Source of the DNA: Streptomyces sp. 11x1
GTDB taxonomy: Bacteria > Actinomycetota > Actinomycetes > Streptomycetales > Streptomycetaceae
Assembly: GCF_032598905.1 (NCBI RefSeq)
Contig: NZ_CP122458.1
Coordinates: forward strand, 9,883,001-9,947,000
DNA: 64,000 nt
Direction of reading: 5' to 3'
Positions within the stretch are counted from its first letter, which is position 1. Every line of letters starts with the position of its first letter. The notes beneath the pieces were generated by a model that saw only the letters and a list, made by a program, of their open reading frames with translations, was not told the DNA's origin and did no database searches. Of this stretch, positions 44,654 to 52,711 are shown piece by piece. The position numbers and the translations under genes are program-made.

Positions 44654-45798
44654 TGAAAGGCCTCGAGAAGGAGCCGACGAGAGGCCTCCTGGACGCGCCG
44701 ACCTTGCAGAACGGTGCGGGACGCCCCAGGGTCCGCCGACGGCCGGCCTTCCACAGTCTGCGGGTCGCCGCCGTACAGCCGCTCTGCGAGGACGCCGTCA
44801 CCGTCGGGTTCGAGGTTCCGGCGGAGCTGGCGGAGGAGTTCGCGTTCGCGCCGGGACAGTCGCTGACGCTGCGGCGCGAGATCGATGGGCGCGACGAGCG
44901 GCGGTCGTACTCGATCTGCTCCCCGGCCGGGACGACACCGCGCATCGGTGTACGGGTCGTGCCGGGCGGACTGTTCTCGTCATGGCTGGTCAACGACGTA
45001 CGGCCCGGCGACACCGTCGAGGTCATGGCCCCCACCGGCTTCTTCACCCCGGACCTCACCACCCCCGGCCACCATGTGCTCATCGCGGCCGGCTCCGGCA
45101 TCACCCCCATGGTCTCCATCGCCGAGTCCGTGCTCGCCGCCGACCCCCGCTCCACCGTGACCCTCTTCTACGGCAACCGCCGTACGGGCACGGTGATGTT
45201 CGCCGACGAACTGGCCGACCTCAAGGACCTGTACCCGGCGCGCTTCCAGCTCGCCCACGTCCTCTCCCGCGAGCCCCGCGAGGCCGAGGTGCTCTCCGGC
45301 CGCCTGGACGCCGACCGGCTCTCGGCGCTGATCGACTCCCTGGTCGACGTCGACACGGCGGACCATTGGTGGCTGTGCGGGCCGCACGGCATGGTCCGCG
45401 ACGCCCAGCGGGTCCTGGACGGACTCGGCGTCCCTGCCGACCGCGTTCACCAGGAGCTGTTCTACGCCGACGACGAACCGGTCCGCGAGACGCGGCACGA
45501 GGAGGCTGCCGCCGAGGGGCCCGTCAGCGAGGTCACGGTCGTCCTCGACGGCCGCACGACGACGGCCGCGCTACCCCGCGAACGCAGCGTGCTCGACGGC
45601 GCGCAACGCACCCGCCCCGACCTGCCGTTCGCCTGCAAGGGCGGGGTCTGCGGCACCTGCCGCGCGCTGGTCACGGACGGCCGGGCCGAGATGCGGCGCA
45701 ATTTCGCCCTGGAACCGGCGGAGGTGGAGGCGGGGTATGTGCTGACCTGCCAGTCCTACGCGGTCACGGACAGATTGACGGTGGACTTCGACACGTGA
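44653..45798 (+). CDS. paaE: Phenylacetyl-CoA epoxidase reductase subunit E
   Basis: 381 residues. The ferredoxin-NADP reductase part binds FAD (RSYSICSP) and NAD(P)H (GSGITPMVSI). The C-terminal plant-type [2Fe-2S] ferredoxin domain is marked by CKGGVCGTC and a later cysteine in LTCQSY. It transfers electrons from NADPH to the PaaA diiron centre. The ATG at 44653 overlaps the paaD stop. It is the last gene of the operon and is followed by a repeat element with a terminator-like hairpin. Confidence 0.95.
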   Translation: MKGLEKEPTRGLLDAPTLQNGAGRPRVRRRPAFHSLRVAAVQPLCEDAVTVGFEVPAELAEEFAFAPGQSLTLRREIDGRDERRSYSICSPAGTTPRIGVRVVPGGLFSSWLVNDVRPGDTVEVMAPTGFFTPDLTTPGHHVLIAAGSGITPMVSIAESVLAADPRSTVTLFYGNRRTGTVMFADELADLKDLYPARFQLAHVLSREPREAEVLSGRLDADRLSALIDSLVDVDTADHWWLCGPHGMVRDAQRVLDGLGVPADRVHQELFYADDEPVRETRHEEAAAEGPVSEVTVVLDGRTTTAALPRERSVLDGAQRTRPDLPFACKGGVCGTCRALVTDGRAEMRRNFALEPAEVEAGYVLTCQSYAVTDRLTVDFDT

Positions 45799-45822
45799 GT
45801 GGGGGAACGGAGGGGGCCGGTT

Positions 45823-45896
45823 GTCGGGTGCGGGTGCGTGGGGGCTGGTCGCGCAGTTCCCCGGGCCCCTGAAAAGCAGGGGCTGCGCCCCTTGCT
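45823..45896. repeat. Dispersed streptomycete intergenic repeat, copy 3
   Basis: Closely similar to copy 2 along its length: GTCGGGTGCGGGTGCG, then TCGCGCAGTTCCCCGGG and CCCCTG (45849-45871), then the hairpin AGCAGGGGC, TGC, GCCCCTTGCT. It ends the paa operon and its edge coincides with the point where the damaged MFS reading frame begins. Confidence 0.65.
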
Positions 45897-45902
45897 TCAC
45901 GT

Positions 45903-46448
45903 ATCCGTACCCGTGTCCGGCGCGACGCGAAATCGCCCGCGGCCGTCGACGGCACAGCACACCGCTATGAGAACCGGCTGCTGCTGATCCTCTTCCTGGC
46001 CTTCGGATTCGTCTTCTTCGACCGCCAGGCACTGTCTTTCCTTGCCCCCTTCATCAGCAAGGAAATCCATCTGTCCAACACCGAGCTGGGCACGCTGTCC
46101 GGAGTGCTGGCACTCACCTGGGCGCTGTCCGGGATGGTTGCCGGCCGTCTCTCGGACAACCTCGGCAGACGCAAACCCATTCTGATCGCCGCGGTGGTCC
46201 TCTTCTCCTGTTTCTCCGCGGCGGGCGGGCTGATGACCGGCTTCCTCGGTCTGCTCGTCGCCCGGGCCCTGATGGGCGTGGCGGAGGGGCCGTACTGCCC
46301 CTGGCGCAGTCGCTGATGGTGGAGGCGTCCCGGGAGAGCCGTCGCGGTCTGAACATGGGGCTGCTCCAGGGCTCGTCGGCCGGCCTTGCTCGTGACGATC
46401 GTGCCCGGTCTGCTCATTGCGGGCTGGATCTCGAAGTCGGTCAGGGAG
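45903..46448 (+). pseudogene. Wrecked MFS transporter (N-terminal half)
   Basis: In the first frame 45960-46289 encodes a normal MFS N-terminus: YENRLLLILFLAFGFVFFDR, TELGTLSGVLALTWALSG, and motif A (GRLSDNLGRRKP). No start codon exists in frame downstream of the abutting repeat, so the 5' end is lost. At about 46290 a one-base loss shifts the frame: GVAEGP runs to a stop, while the next frame continues properly with LPLAQSLMVEASRESRRGLN. After GLLQGSSAG a stretch of roughly 25 codons is missing. The next transporter piece, LVTIVPGLLIAGWISKSVRE, is in yet another frame and runs straight into an AraC gene. Dead gene. Confidence 0.75.
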
Positions 46449-47246
46449 GGCGACCTTCGGCTGGCCGACATCTCCGGCAACGAGCACGTCATCGAACGGA
46501 CCCCACGGATCTGTCAGAGCTTGCCGAAGGACTCGATCTTCGTCACGTTGCTGACAGCGGGCTGCGGGGTCTTCTTCCACGAGGGCGGCTGTGTCACCCT
46601 GCGGACGGGTGACCTGATCCTCTACGACACGCGCCGGCCCTATCTGTTCGGATTCCCCTCCCCGATGCGCCAGTTGCTGGTGGACATCCCCCGCGAGGTG
46701 TTCGCCGCGCAGTGTGCCCCCGGCGAGGTGTCCGCGCCGATACTGCTCGGCCGAGGGTCAGCGGCCGAGGGTGCGCAGGCTTCCGCATTGGAGGCGGTAC
46801 TGGCCGACTGGGTCAAGGGGCGTGGCGGCGACGACTCGATCAGCACCCAGGCCACCGTGCTGGACCTCGTCCGTACGCTGGCCGCGCCGAGGCTGGGTGG
46901 TTCAGCGCTGCCCGCCACGCTCTCCCAGCTGGCGGTGGCCAAGGACTACATAGCCCGGCACCTTGCCGAGCCCGGGCTGAGCTCAGGGCGAGTCGCCGAG
47001 GCGATCGGAGTGTCGGCGCGGCACCTCAGCCGCATCTTCCAGCCGACCGGGGTGAGCCCCTCCCGCTGCATTCTCGAACAGCGGCTCGGCAAGGCCCGGC
47101 ACGTGCTCGCCGATCCCGGCTCCCGCCATCTGACGATAGCCGAGGTGGCCCACTGCTGGGGCTTCGCCAGCCAGGCCCACTTCACCAGGGTCTTCCGGAC
47201 CCGTTTCGGCCACACTCCTGGAGAAAGGCGCCCGTTCATCACCTGA
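46386..47246 (+). CDS. AraC-family regulator, 5'-truncated and fused to MFS debris
   Basis: The open frame from TTG 46386 gives 286 residues. The first 21 are transmembrane sequence of the broken MFS gene. From about residue 22 it is an AraC_binding_2-type regulator missing its first 60-70 residues: GNEHVIERTPRICQ, GGCVTLRTGDLILYDTRRPY, then a double HTH at the end (SSGRVAEAIGVSARHLSRIF and VAHCWGFASQAHFTRVFRTR). The DNA-binding half looks intact, so a product could still bind DNA, but ligand sensing should be impaired and there is no proper ribosome site. Most likely a pseudogene. Confidence 0.65.
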   Translation: MLVTIVPGLLIAGWISKSVREGDLRLADISGNEHVIERTPRICQSLPKDSIFVTLLTAGCGVFFHEGGCVTLRTGDLILYDTRRPYLFGFPSPMRQLLVDIPREVFAAQCAPGEVSAPILLGRGSAAEGAQASALEAVLADWVKGRGGDDSISTQATVLDLVRTLAAPRLGGSALPATLSQLAVAKDYIARHLAEPGLSSGRVAEAIGVSARHLSRIFQPTGVSPSRCILEQRLGKARHVLADPGSRHLTIAEVAHCWGFASQAHFTRVFRTRFGHTPGERRPFIT

Positions 47247-47259
47247 AACCGTGGCTGCG

Positions 47260-47500
47260 GCGCGTCCGGGGCTCGCCCGATGCCCTCGTACTCGATGAGT
47301 TCCTTTCGTCCAGCTGCCTGATCGCGCCGAATGAGCTGGTCGTAGTGGTCCACGTGCAGCCGGGTCAGGAACGCGTGGTGGGCGCGGAAGCCCATCGACT
47401 GCACCACGCCACATCGGCAGCACATCTGCTGGAACGCCTCGGATGTGGATTCGCCACCGTGGTCCGCGTGGAAGATGGCCACTCCGGTGACCGGGCTCAA
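47260..47500 (-). mobile_element. Scraps of two insertion sequences
   Basis: Read leftward, 47390-47497 encodes FHADHGGESTSEAFQQMC, then GVVQSMG, the DDE-transposase segment typical of IS3/IS481 families (HSDHG, TSxAF, QSMG). It joins directly at about 47389 to HHAFLTRLHVDHYDQLIRRD and then ELIEYEGIGRAP, which resembles the coiled middle and helix-hairpin start of an IS110-type transposase. Neither is complete. The 354-base gap 47247-47600 contains nothing else apart from the upstream region of the TetR gene. Confidence 0.45.
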
Positions 47501-47600
47501 GATGATCCGCTCGGTCGCTTAGGCTGGTTTCCTTGTCGCCGATAAGGAGGCGCAGGCTGCGGCGGCGTGCGCTCGCCGTCCGTCCGACGGAGGTGTTCGA

Positions 47601-48284
47601 GTGGCAGTCGCGGGGGGCCGGTCGAGGAAGCGGCTCCAACGGGGGACTCTTTCCCAGGGGCTGATCGCCGGGACCGCGCTGCGGATCCTCGACGAAGACG
47701 GGCCGGACGCGCTGACCTTCCAGCGACTCGGCAAGGAGCTGTCCGCCTCCGCAACCGCGGTGTACCGGCACTTCGCGAGTCGCGACCACATCATGATCGC
47801 CGTCGCGGAGGAGCTCGACAGGATCTCCCTCGAGGAGTACGAGCCGCACGAGTCATGGGCCGAGTCGCTGCGTGACCTGGCGATCCGTGCCTGGAACACC
47901 GCGCTGGAACACCCGGCGGCCGCCGCGCTCTGCATGGGGAGAGTCACCCGGGGCGTTCACGAGTTGCGCGCCGTGGACGCCGTCCTGGAAGCGTTCCACC
48001 GTGGCGGCTGGCGCGGCCGGGAGGCCGTCCTGCACTATCAGGCGTTCTCGAACTTCATCCTCTCCATGGCGAGCAACAACGCCTGGCGGCTCGTCAACCA
48101 GCGGTTCGGCGCCGAGGTGAACTGGGTGCAGGAGTACCAGCCGGCGGATCCTGACGCGTACCCCTACGCGGAGGCGGCGAAGGAGCACCTGCGCAGCATC
48201 GACATGACCGAAGTCTTCCACCGGCAGACGGACCTCCTCCTCGCGGCCCTTTTGGCGGAGGCGGCGACGCTCCCGCGCGACTGA
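47601..48284 (+). CDS. TetR-family regulator upstream of the ABC transporter operon
   Basis: 227 residues from GTG 47601. The HTH is clear (ALTFQRLGKELSASATAVYR, then HFASRDHIMIAVAEEL). The ligand domain ends with a helix rich in Leu/Ala. It precedes a dipeptide-type ABC transporter operon by 265 bases on the same strand; an ATAG/CTAT dyad lies in the gap. Probably the local repressor of the transporter and amidase genes. Confidence 0.85.
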   Translation: MAVAGGRSRKRLQRGTLSQGLIAGTALRILDEDGPDALTFQRLGKELSASATAVYRHFASRDHIMIAVAEELDRISLEEYEPHESWAESLRDLAIRAWNTALEHPAAAALCMGRVTRGVHELRAVDAVLEAFHRGGWRGREAVLHYQAFSNFILSMASNNAWRLVNQRFGAEVNWVQEYQPADPDAYPYAEAAKEHLRSIDMTEVFHRQTDLLLAALLAEAATLPRD

Positions 48285-48361
48285 CACGCGTCATTCTTCG
48301 CGGCCACCGCCCAGCAGCGCTTCTATGGCCGAGATCGGCGGCGAAGCCGGCGCGCGGAAAG

Positions 48362-48375
48362 ATAGTTAACGCTAT
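48362..48375. promoter_or_regulatory. Candidate TetR operator before the transporter operon
   Basis: ATAGTTAACGCTAT, with arms ATAG and CTAT and a GTTAAC centre, lies in AT-richer DNA between the TetR gene and the binding-protein gene and is a reasonable operator or part of the promoter. Confidence 0.45.
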
Positions 48376-48549
48376 TGACTACGTCGTTCACTTGGCGGCA
48401 TCCTCTCCACACCGAGTGCTCCACGGCTCGCTCCCGAGCGGCGTCCGCCGAGCTCCGCGCGCACCGCCTCCACCCCGAACTGCTCGCGCTCGTCCCGCCC
48501 GATTCCGTGCGACCTGCGCAGAGCGCGACATCCCTCTCCAGGAGCACCC

Positions 48550-50130
48550 ATGCGCCAGACCCGTACCCGCGCGATCCCTGTGACCGCAGCCGTCGCCATG
48601 ACGGCCGTACTCGCCGGCTGTACCACCACGGGATCGACGTCGGGAGACTCGAGCGGCGGCGATGCCGCCACGGCGACGAGGATCCGGACGACGATCGACG
48701 TGCCGGCCTCCTTCGACCCGGCCAAGGCTCTCTCCCTGCCGGACTACCAGCTCGCCCGCAACAGTTACGACACCCTCGTGCGCAAGGACGACGGCGGGCT
48801 CGTCGGCGGGCTCGCCACCAAGTGGAAGAACACGCCGACCTCGGCCACGTTCACCCTGCGCGCCGACGCGACCTGCGCCGACGGGACGCCGATCACGCCG
48901 ACGGTCGTCAAGGGCTCCCTCGACCGCTACATCGACCCGAAGACGGCGGCGCCCGATCTCCCCACGGTCTTCGGCCCCGGCAACACGGTGAAAGTGGCCG
49001 CCGACGACGCGGCGCGGACGGTGAAGATCACGCTTGCCAGGCCGTGGGGTGACATGGTCACCGGCCTGTCGGTCGCGAGCACGGGCATCGTCTGCCCGGC
49101 GGGACTCAAGGACCTCAAGGCCCTTGCCGCCGGTAAGGCCAAGGGCTCCCAGTCCGGCCCGTACCTTCTCGAGAAGTCCAAGTCCGGCGTCTCGTACTCC
49201 TACAAGCTTCGCCCGGAGTACAAGGCATGGCCGGCCTGGCGCACGAAGATCCCCGGCAAGGTCGCCGCGACGATGGAGTACCTGGTCTCGCCCGACCCGA
49301 CGGCGACCGGCAACCTCGTGACCAGCGGACAGCTCGACATCGGCAAGATCGACGCCTCCGGAATCCCGCGCTTCGACGGCGTGGCCGGCCACAGCGTGAG
49401 CATCAGCCGGTTCTCCGACTTCTACCTGCTCTTCAACGAACGACCCGGCACGGTCTTCGCGGACGTCGCCACCCGCCGGGCGGTCGCCCGGGCCGTCGAC
49501 CGCGCCGCCTTCACCAAGGTCGTCTCGAAGGACACGGGTGAGCCGTCGACGATGTTCGTGCAGAAGGGGATCCCCTGCAACGACCCCGGCTCCTCCTTCC
49601 TCGTACCGCAGGACAAGGCCGCGGCGGCCGACGCGCTCAAGGGCAAGAAGATCCGCCTCGTCGGTCCCCAGGTCGTCGGTCCCGCCGGCGCCGGAAACCA
49701 GTACATCCAGGAGGCGCTGCGGGCCGCGGGCGCGGACGTCACCCTCGCCAACGTCGACGTCGGGACCTGGGTCGGGACCGTGTTCGGCAAGCCCGATGCC
49801 TGGGACCTCACGGTCTTCGCCGACCTCAACTTCCTCGGCAGCCTCGCCAGCCCGCTCGCCAAGTTCGTGGGCCCGACCGTCCCCGAAGGCGGCGGCAACC
49901 TCGGCGCGGTGAAGAACCCCGTGGTGAACAAGGCCTTCGCCCAGGGCACCGAGGCGACGACCGAAGAGGCCCGCTGCGCCGCCTACCAGAAGGCCGCCAA
50001 GGCCCTGATCTCACAGGTGGACGCGGTGCCGCTGGTCAACGACCCGTTCATCTACGCGCTGCGCAAGGGATTCAGCGCACAGATGCTCGGCGGCTCCCTC
50101 GACGACCCCATCCTGCGCGTCACCGGCTGA
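48550..50130 (+). CDS. ABC transporter substrate-binding lipoprotein (SBP family 5)
   Basis: A 526-residue extracytoplasmic binding protein. The signal peptide ends in a lipobox LAGC (about residue 23), followed by a Ser/Thr/Gly linker. The mature part has the family 5 (peptide/nickel/opine) pattern: DVPASFDPAKALSLPDYQLA, then a lobe with VKITLARPWGDM. It captures an oligopeptide-like or amide substrate outside the cell and hands it to the permeases encoded downstream. First structural gene of the operon; GGAG lies upstream of the ATG. Confidence 0.9.
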   Translation: MRQTRTRAIPVTAAVAMTAVLAGCTTTGSTSGDSSGGDAATATRIRTTIDVPASFDPAKALSLPDYQLARNSYDTLVRKDDGGLVGGLATKWKNTPTSATFTLRADATCADGTPITPTVVKGSLDRYIDPKTAAPDLPTVFGPGNTVKVAADDAARTVKITLARPWGDMVTGLSVASTGIVCPAGLKDLKALAAGKAKGSQSGPYLLEKSKSGVSYSYKLRPEYKAWPAWRTKIPGKVAATMEYLVSPDPTATGNLVTSGQLDIGKIDASGIPRFDGVAGHSVSISRFSDFYLLFNERPGTVFADVATRRAVARAVDRAAFTKVVSKDTGEPSTMFVQKGIPCNDPGSSFLVPQDKAAAADALKGKKIRLVGPQVVGPAGAGNQYIQEALRAAGADVTLANVDVGTWVGTVFGKPDAWDLTVFADLNFLGSLASPLAKFVGPTVPEGGGNLGAVKNPVVNKAFAQGTEATTEEARCAAYQKAAKALISQVDAVPLVNDPFIYALRKGFSAQMLGGSLDDPILRVTG

Positions 50131-50255
50131 CGGACAGGCCGCCCGCACGCGGCGGAGACCCACGCGTCGGACCCGACCGTCCGGCACGGAGAATCCCCGC
50201 GCTGTTCCGGCGCCCCGCACCGAGACCCTCGCATCTTTCCGACAGGAGTCCCCTG

Positions 50256-51683
50256 GTGATCGACCCATTCAGCACCGCCCAGCAGATCGCCGACCTCGTG
50301 CGCACGAAAGAGGTCAGCCCGGTGGAGGTGGCCGAGACCTACCTCGACCGCATCGAGCGGATCAATCCCGCCGTCAACGCCGTCGTCTGGCTCGACGCCG
50401 ACGCCGTGCGCGCGGCGGCCGTCCGGGCCGAGCGGGCGGTGCTGCGCGGCGAGCCGCTCGGCCCGCTGCACGGCGTCCCCGTCCCCATCAAGGACCTCAG
50501 CTCCGTCGCGGGACAACCCAACACGATGTCCTCGCTGGCGATCCGCGACACTCCGCAGACGCTCACGGACCCCGATGTCCAGCTCCTCCTCGACGCCGGG
50601 GCGATCCCCCTCGGCCGGACGAACTCGCCGGAGTTCGGCGCTCTGACCGTCTCCGAGAACGCCCGGCACGGCAAGACGCGCAACCCCTGGAACCTGGCCC
50701 ACACCTCCGGCGGGTCGAGCGGCGGCGCGTCGGCGGCCGTCGCGGCCGGGCTCGCCCCGGTGGCGCATGCCGGCGACGGCGGCGGATCGATCCGGGTCCC
50801 GGCGTCCGTCACCGGCCTCGTGGGCCTCAAGCCGAGCCGGGGACGCGTGCCCGCGTTCGTCCGGGCCTGGGAACACTCGACGACCGAAGGCGCGATCACC
50901 CGCACGGTGCGCGACACGGCCATCATGCTCGACGTCATGGGCCGCGCCGACCGGCTCTCCTGGTACAGCGCGCCCGAACCGGCGCGCCCGTACATCGAGG
51001 AGGTCGGCGCCGATCCCGGACGGCTGCGGATCGGCCTGCTCCTCGACGCGCCGACCGGGCTGCCGGTCGACGCGGAGTGCCGCAAGGCGGCGCTGACGGC
51101 CGCGCAGGCACTGCGCGACCTCGGGCACGACGTCGTCGAGGCCCGCCCCAAGATGTTCTCGTACGAGGCGATCATGGGCTTCACCTGGACGATCATCAGC
51201 GCCTCCACCTACGCCATCGATGTCGACGACCCCGACGCCGTGGACCCCTACATCCGGCGCCGCCGGGAAACCGCCCTGGAGGTCACCGCCGGCGACTACG
51301 CCCGTACGGCGGCACGCCTGCAGGCCGAGTCACGCGAGGTGCTCGCCCAGTGGGGCAGGGACTTCGACGTTCTCCTCACCCCGACCACGGCGGTCGTGGC
51401 GCCGCCGGTCGGCCCCGTGTACGACGAGGCGAACTCCGACCCGGACGGCCCGCGGGCCACCGAGACCCGGATGGTCTCGTTCACCGCGTTCGTCAATATC
51501 GCCGGGCTGCCCGCCATCTCGCTGCCCGTCCACACGACCCCGGACGGACTGCCGGTCGGCGCGCAACTCATCGGCGCGCCCTACGACGAGGCGACGCTGC
51601 TGCGCCTGTCCGCCCAGCTAGAACCGCGGTTCCGCTGGTACGAGCGGCACCCGGACGACGCGGCACTCGCGGGGGCGCTGTGA
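50256..51683 (+). CDS. Amidase signature family enzyme
   Basis: A 475-residue amidase with the full Ser-cisSer-Lys triad: lysine 79 in PVPIKDL, the Gly/Ser loop GGSSGGASAA (Ser 154/155) and the nucleophile serine 178 in DGGGSIRVPAS. It hydrolyses an amide to acid plus ammonia in the cytosol. GTG start with AGGAG upstream. It is embedded in the transporter operon between the binding protein and the first permease (GTGA overlap with the permease start), so it probably processes the imported substrate. Confidence 0.92.
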   Translation: MIDPFSTAQQIADLVRTKEVSPVEVAETYLDRIERINPAVNAVVWLDADAVRAAAVRAERAVLRGEPLGPLHGVPVPIKDLSSVAGQPNTMSSLAIRDTPQTLTDPDVQLLLDAGAIPLGRTNSPEFGALTVSENARHGKTRNPWNLAHTSGGSSGGASAAVAAGLAPVAHAGDGGGSIRVPASVTGLVGLKPSRGRVPAFVRAWEHSTTEGAITRTVRDTAIMLDVMGRADRLSWYSAPEPARPYIEEVGADPGRLRIGLLLDAPTGLPVDAECRKAALTAAQALRDLGHDVVEARPKMFSYEAIMGFTWTIISASTYAIDVDDPDAVDPYIRRRRETALEVTAGDYARTAARLQAESREVLAQWGRDFDVLLTPTTAVVAPPVGPVYDEANSDPDGPRATETRMVSFTAFVNIAGLPAISLPVHTTPDGLPVGAQLIGAPYDEATLLRLSAQLEPRFRWYERHPDDAALAGAL

Positions 51684-52711
51684 GTGCCGAAACCGCGGTC
51701 CCGACCGGGCCGCTGCCGGCCGCACCCGTCCGGCGCGTTCCCCGGCTGCGGCTGGGCGGTGGCTGGGCCGGGTTCGCCGTCCGCCGGGCGGGCGGCCTGC
51801 TGATGTCCATGCTGCTGCTCGTCCTCGTGACGTTCCTCATCGTGCCCCTGCTGCCCGGGGACCCGGCCCGCGCGATCGCCGGCACCAACTCCTCCCCGGC
51901 CACGCTCGCGTCGATACGCGAACGACTGGGCCTCGACGAGCCGATGGCGACGAGGTTCGTCCACTACCTCGGCGACATCGCGTCCGGACGGCTCGGCACC
52001 TCGTTCCGGTTCGACACCCCGGTCGCGGACATCGTCGCGACCCGGTTGCCGTACACCGTCCAGCTCGTCATCCCCGCCGTGCTGCTCTCCCTGGTCATCG
52101 CCGTCCCGCTGGGCATGACCGTCGGTGTCCTCACCCGGGACGGACGCCGCCGCCGGCTCGGCGTCGGCTTCGGCACGGTCGCCGGGCTCCTCGCGTCGGC
52201 GCCGGTCTACGTCGTCGCGACCCTCCTCATCGTCCTGTTCTCGATCAGCCTCGGGCTGCTGCCGTCCGGCGGCGCCACGACACCGAGCGCGCTCGTCCTG
52301 CCCATTGCCGCGCTCTGCATCGGCCCGGCCTTCGCCATCGCCCGGGTCGTCCGGCAGGAGACGGCCTCGGTGCTCGCCCAGGACTACATGAGGACCGCCC
52401 GCGGCCACCGCCTGGGATCCGTGCGTCTCCACCTCCGCCACGCGCTGCCCAACCTCGTGACGAGTGTCCTCACCCTGAGCGGTCTCGTCCTCACGTCCCT
52501 GCTCGGCGGGACGATCATCCTCGAGAACGTCTTCACCTACCCGGGGCTCGGCACCGAGGTCGTCCAGGCGATCATCAACAAGGACTACCCGGTGATCCAG
52601 GGCATCATCCTCGTCGTCGGCATGCTCGCCCTCCTCGTCAACCTCCTCGTGGACGTCGTCCTCGGGATCGTCGACCCCCGCACTCTCGAGGGAGGTCGTC
52701 GTGGCCACTGA
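51680..52711 (+). CDS. ABC transporter permease (DppB-like)
   Basis: A 343-residue inner-membrane permease. After a Pro-rich N-terminal tail it has six hydrophobic helices; LIVPLLPGDPARAIAG and the GxxTxS-like SGRLGTSFRF are typical of the B-type subunit of dipeptide transporters. The coupling loop is in QDYMRTARGHRLGSVRLHLR. The start is the GTG at 51680, which overlaps the amidase stop. Its 3' end overlaps the next gene by 11 bases. Confidence 0.9.
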   Translation: MSAETAVPTGPLPAAPVRRVPRLRLGGGWAGFAVRRAGGLLMSMLLLVLVTFLIVPLLPGDPARAIAGTNSSPATLASIRERLGLDEPMATRFVHYLGDIASGRLGTSFRFDTPVADIVATRLPYTVQLVIPAVLLSLVIAVPLGMTVGVLTRDGRRRRLGVGFGTVAGLLASAPVYVVATLLIVLFSISLGLLPSGGATTPSALVLPIAALCIGPAFAIARVVRQETASVLAQDYMRTARGHRLGSVRLHLRHALPNLVTSVLTLSGLVLTSLLGGTIILENVFTYPGLGTEVVQAIINKDYPVIQGIILVVGMLALLVNLLVDVVLGIVDPRTLEGGRRGH

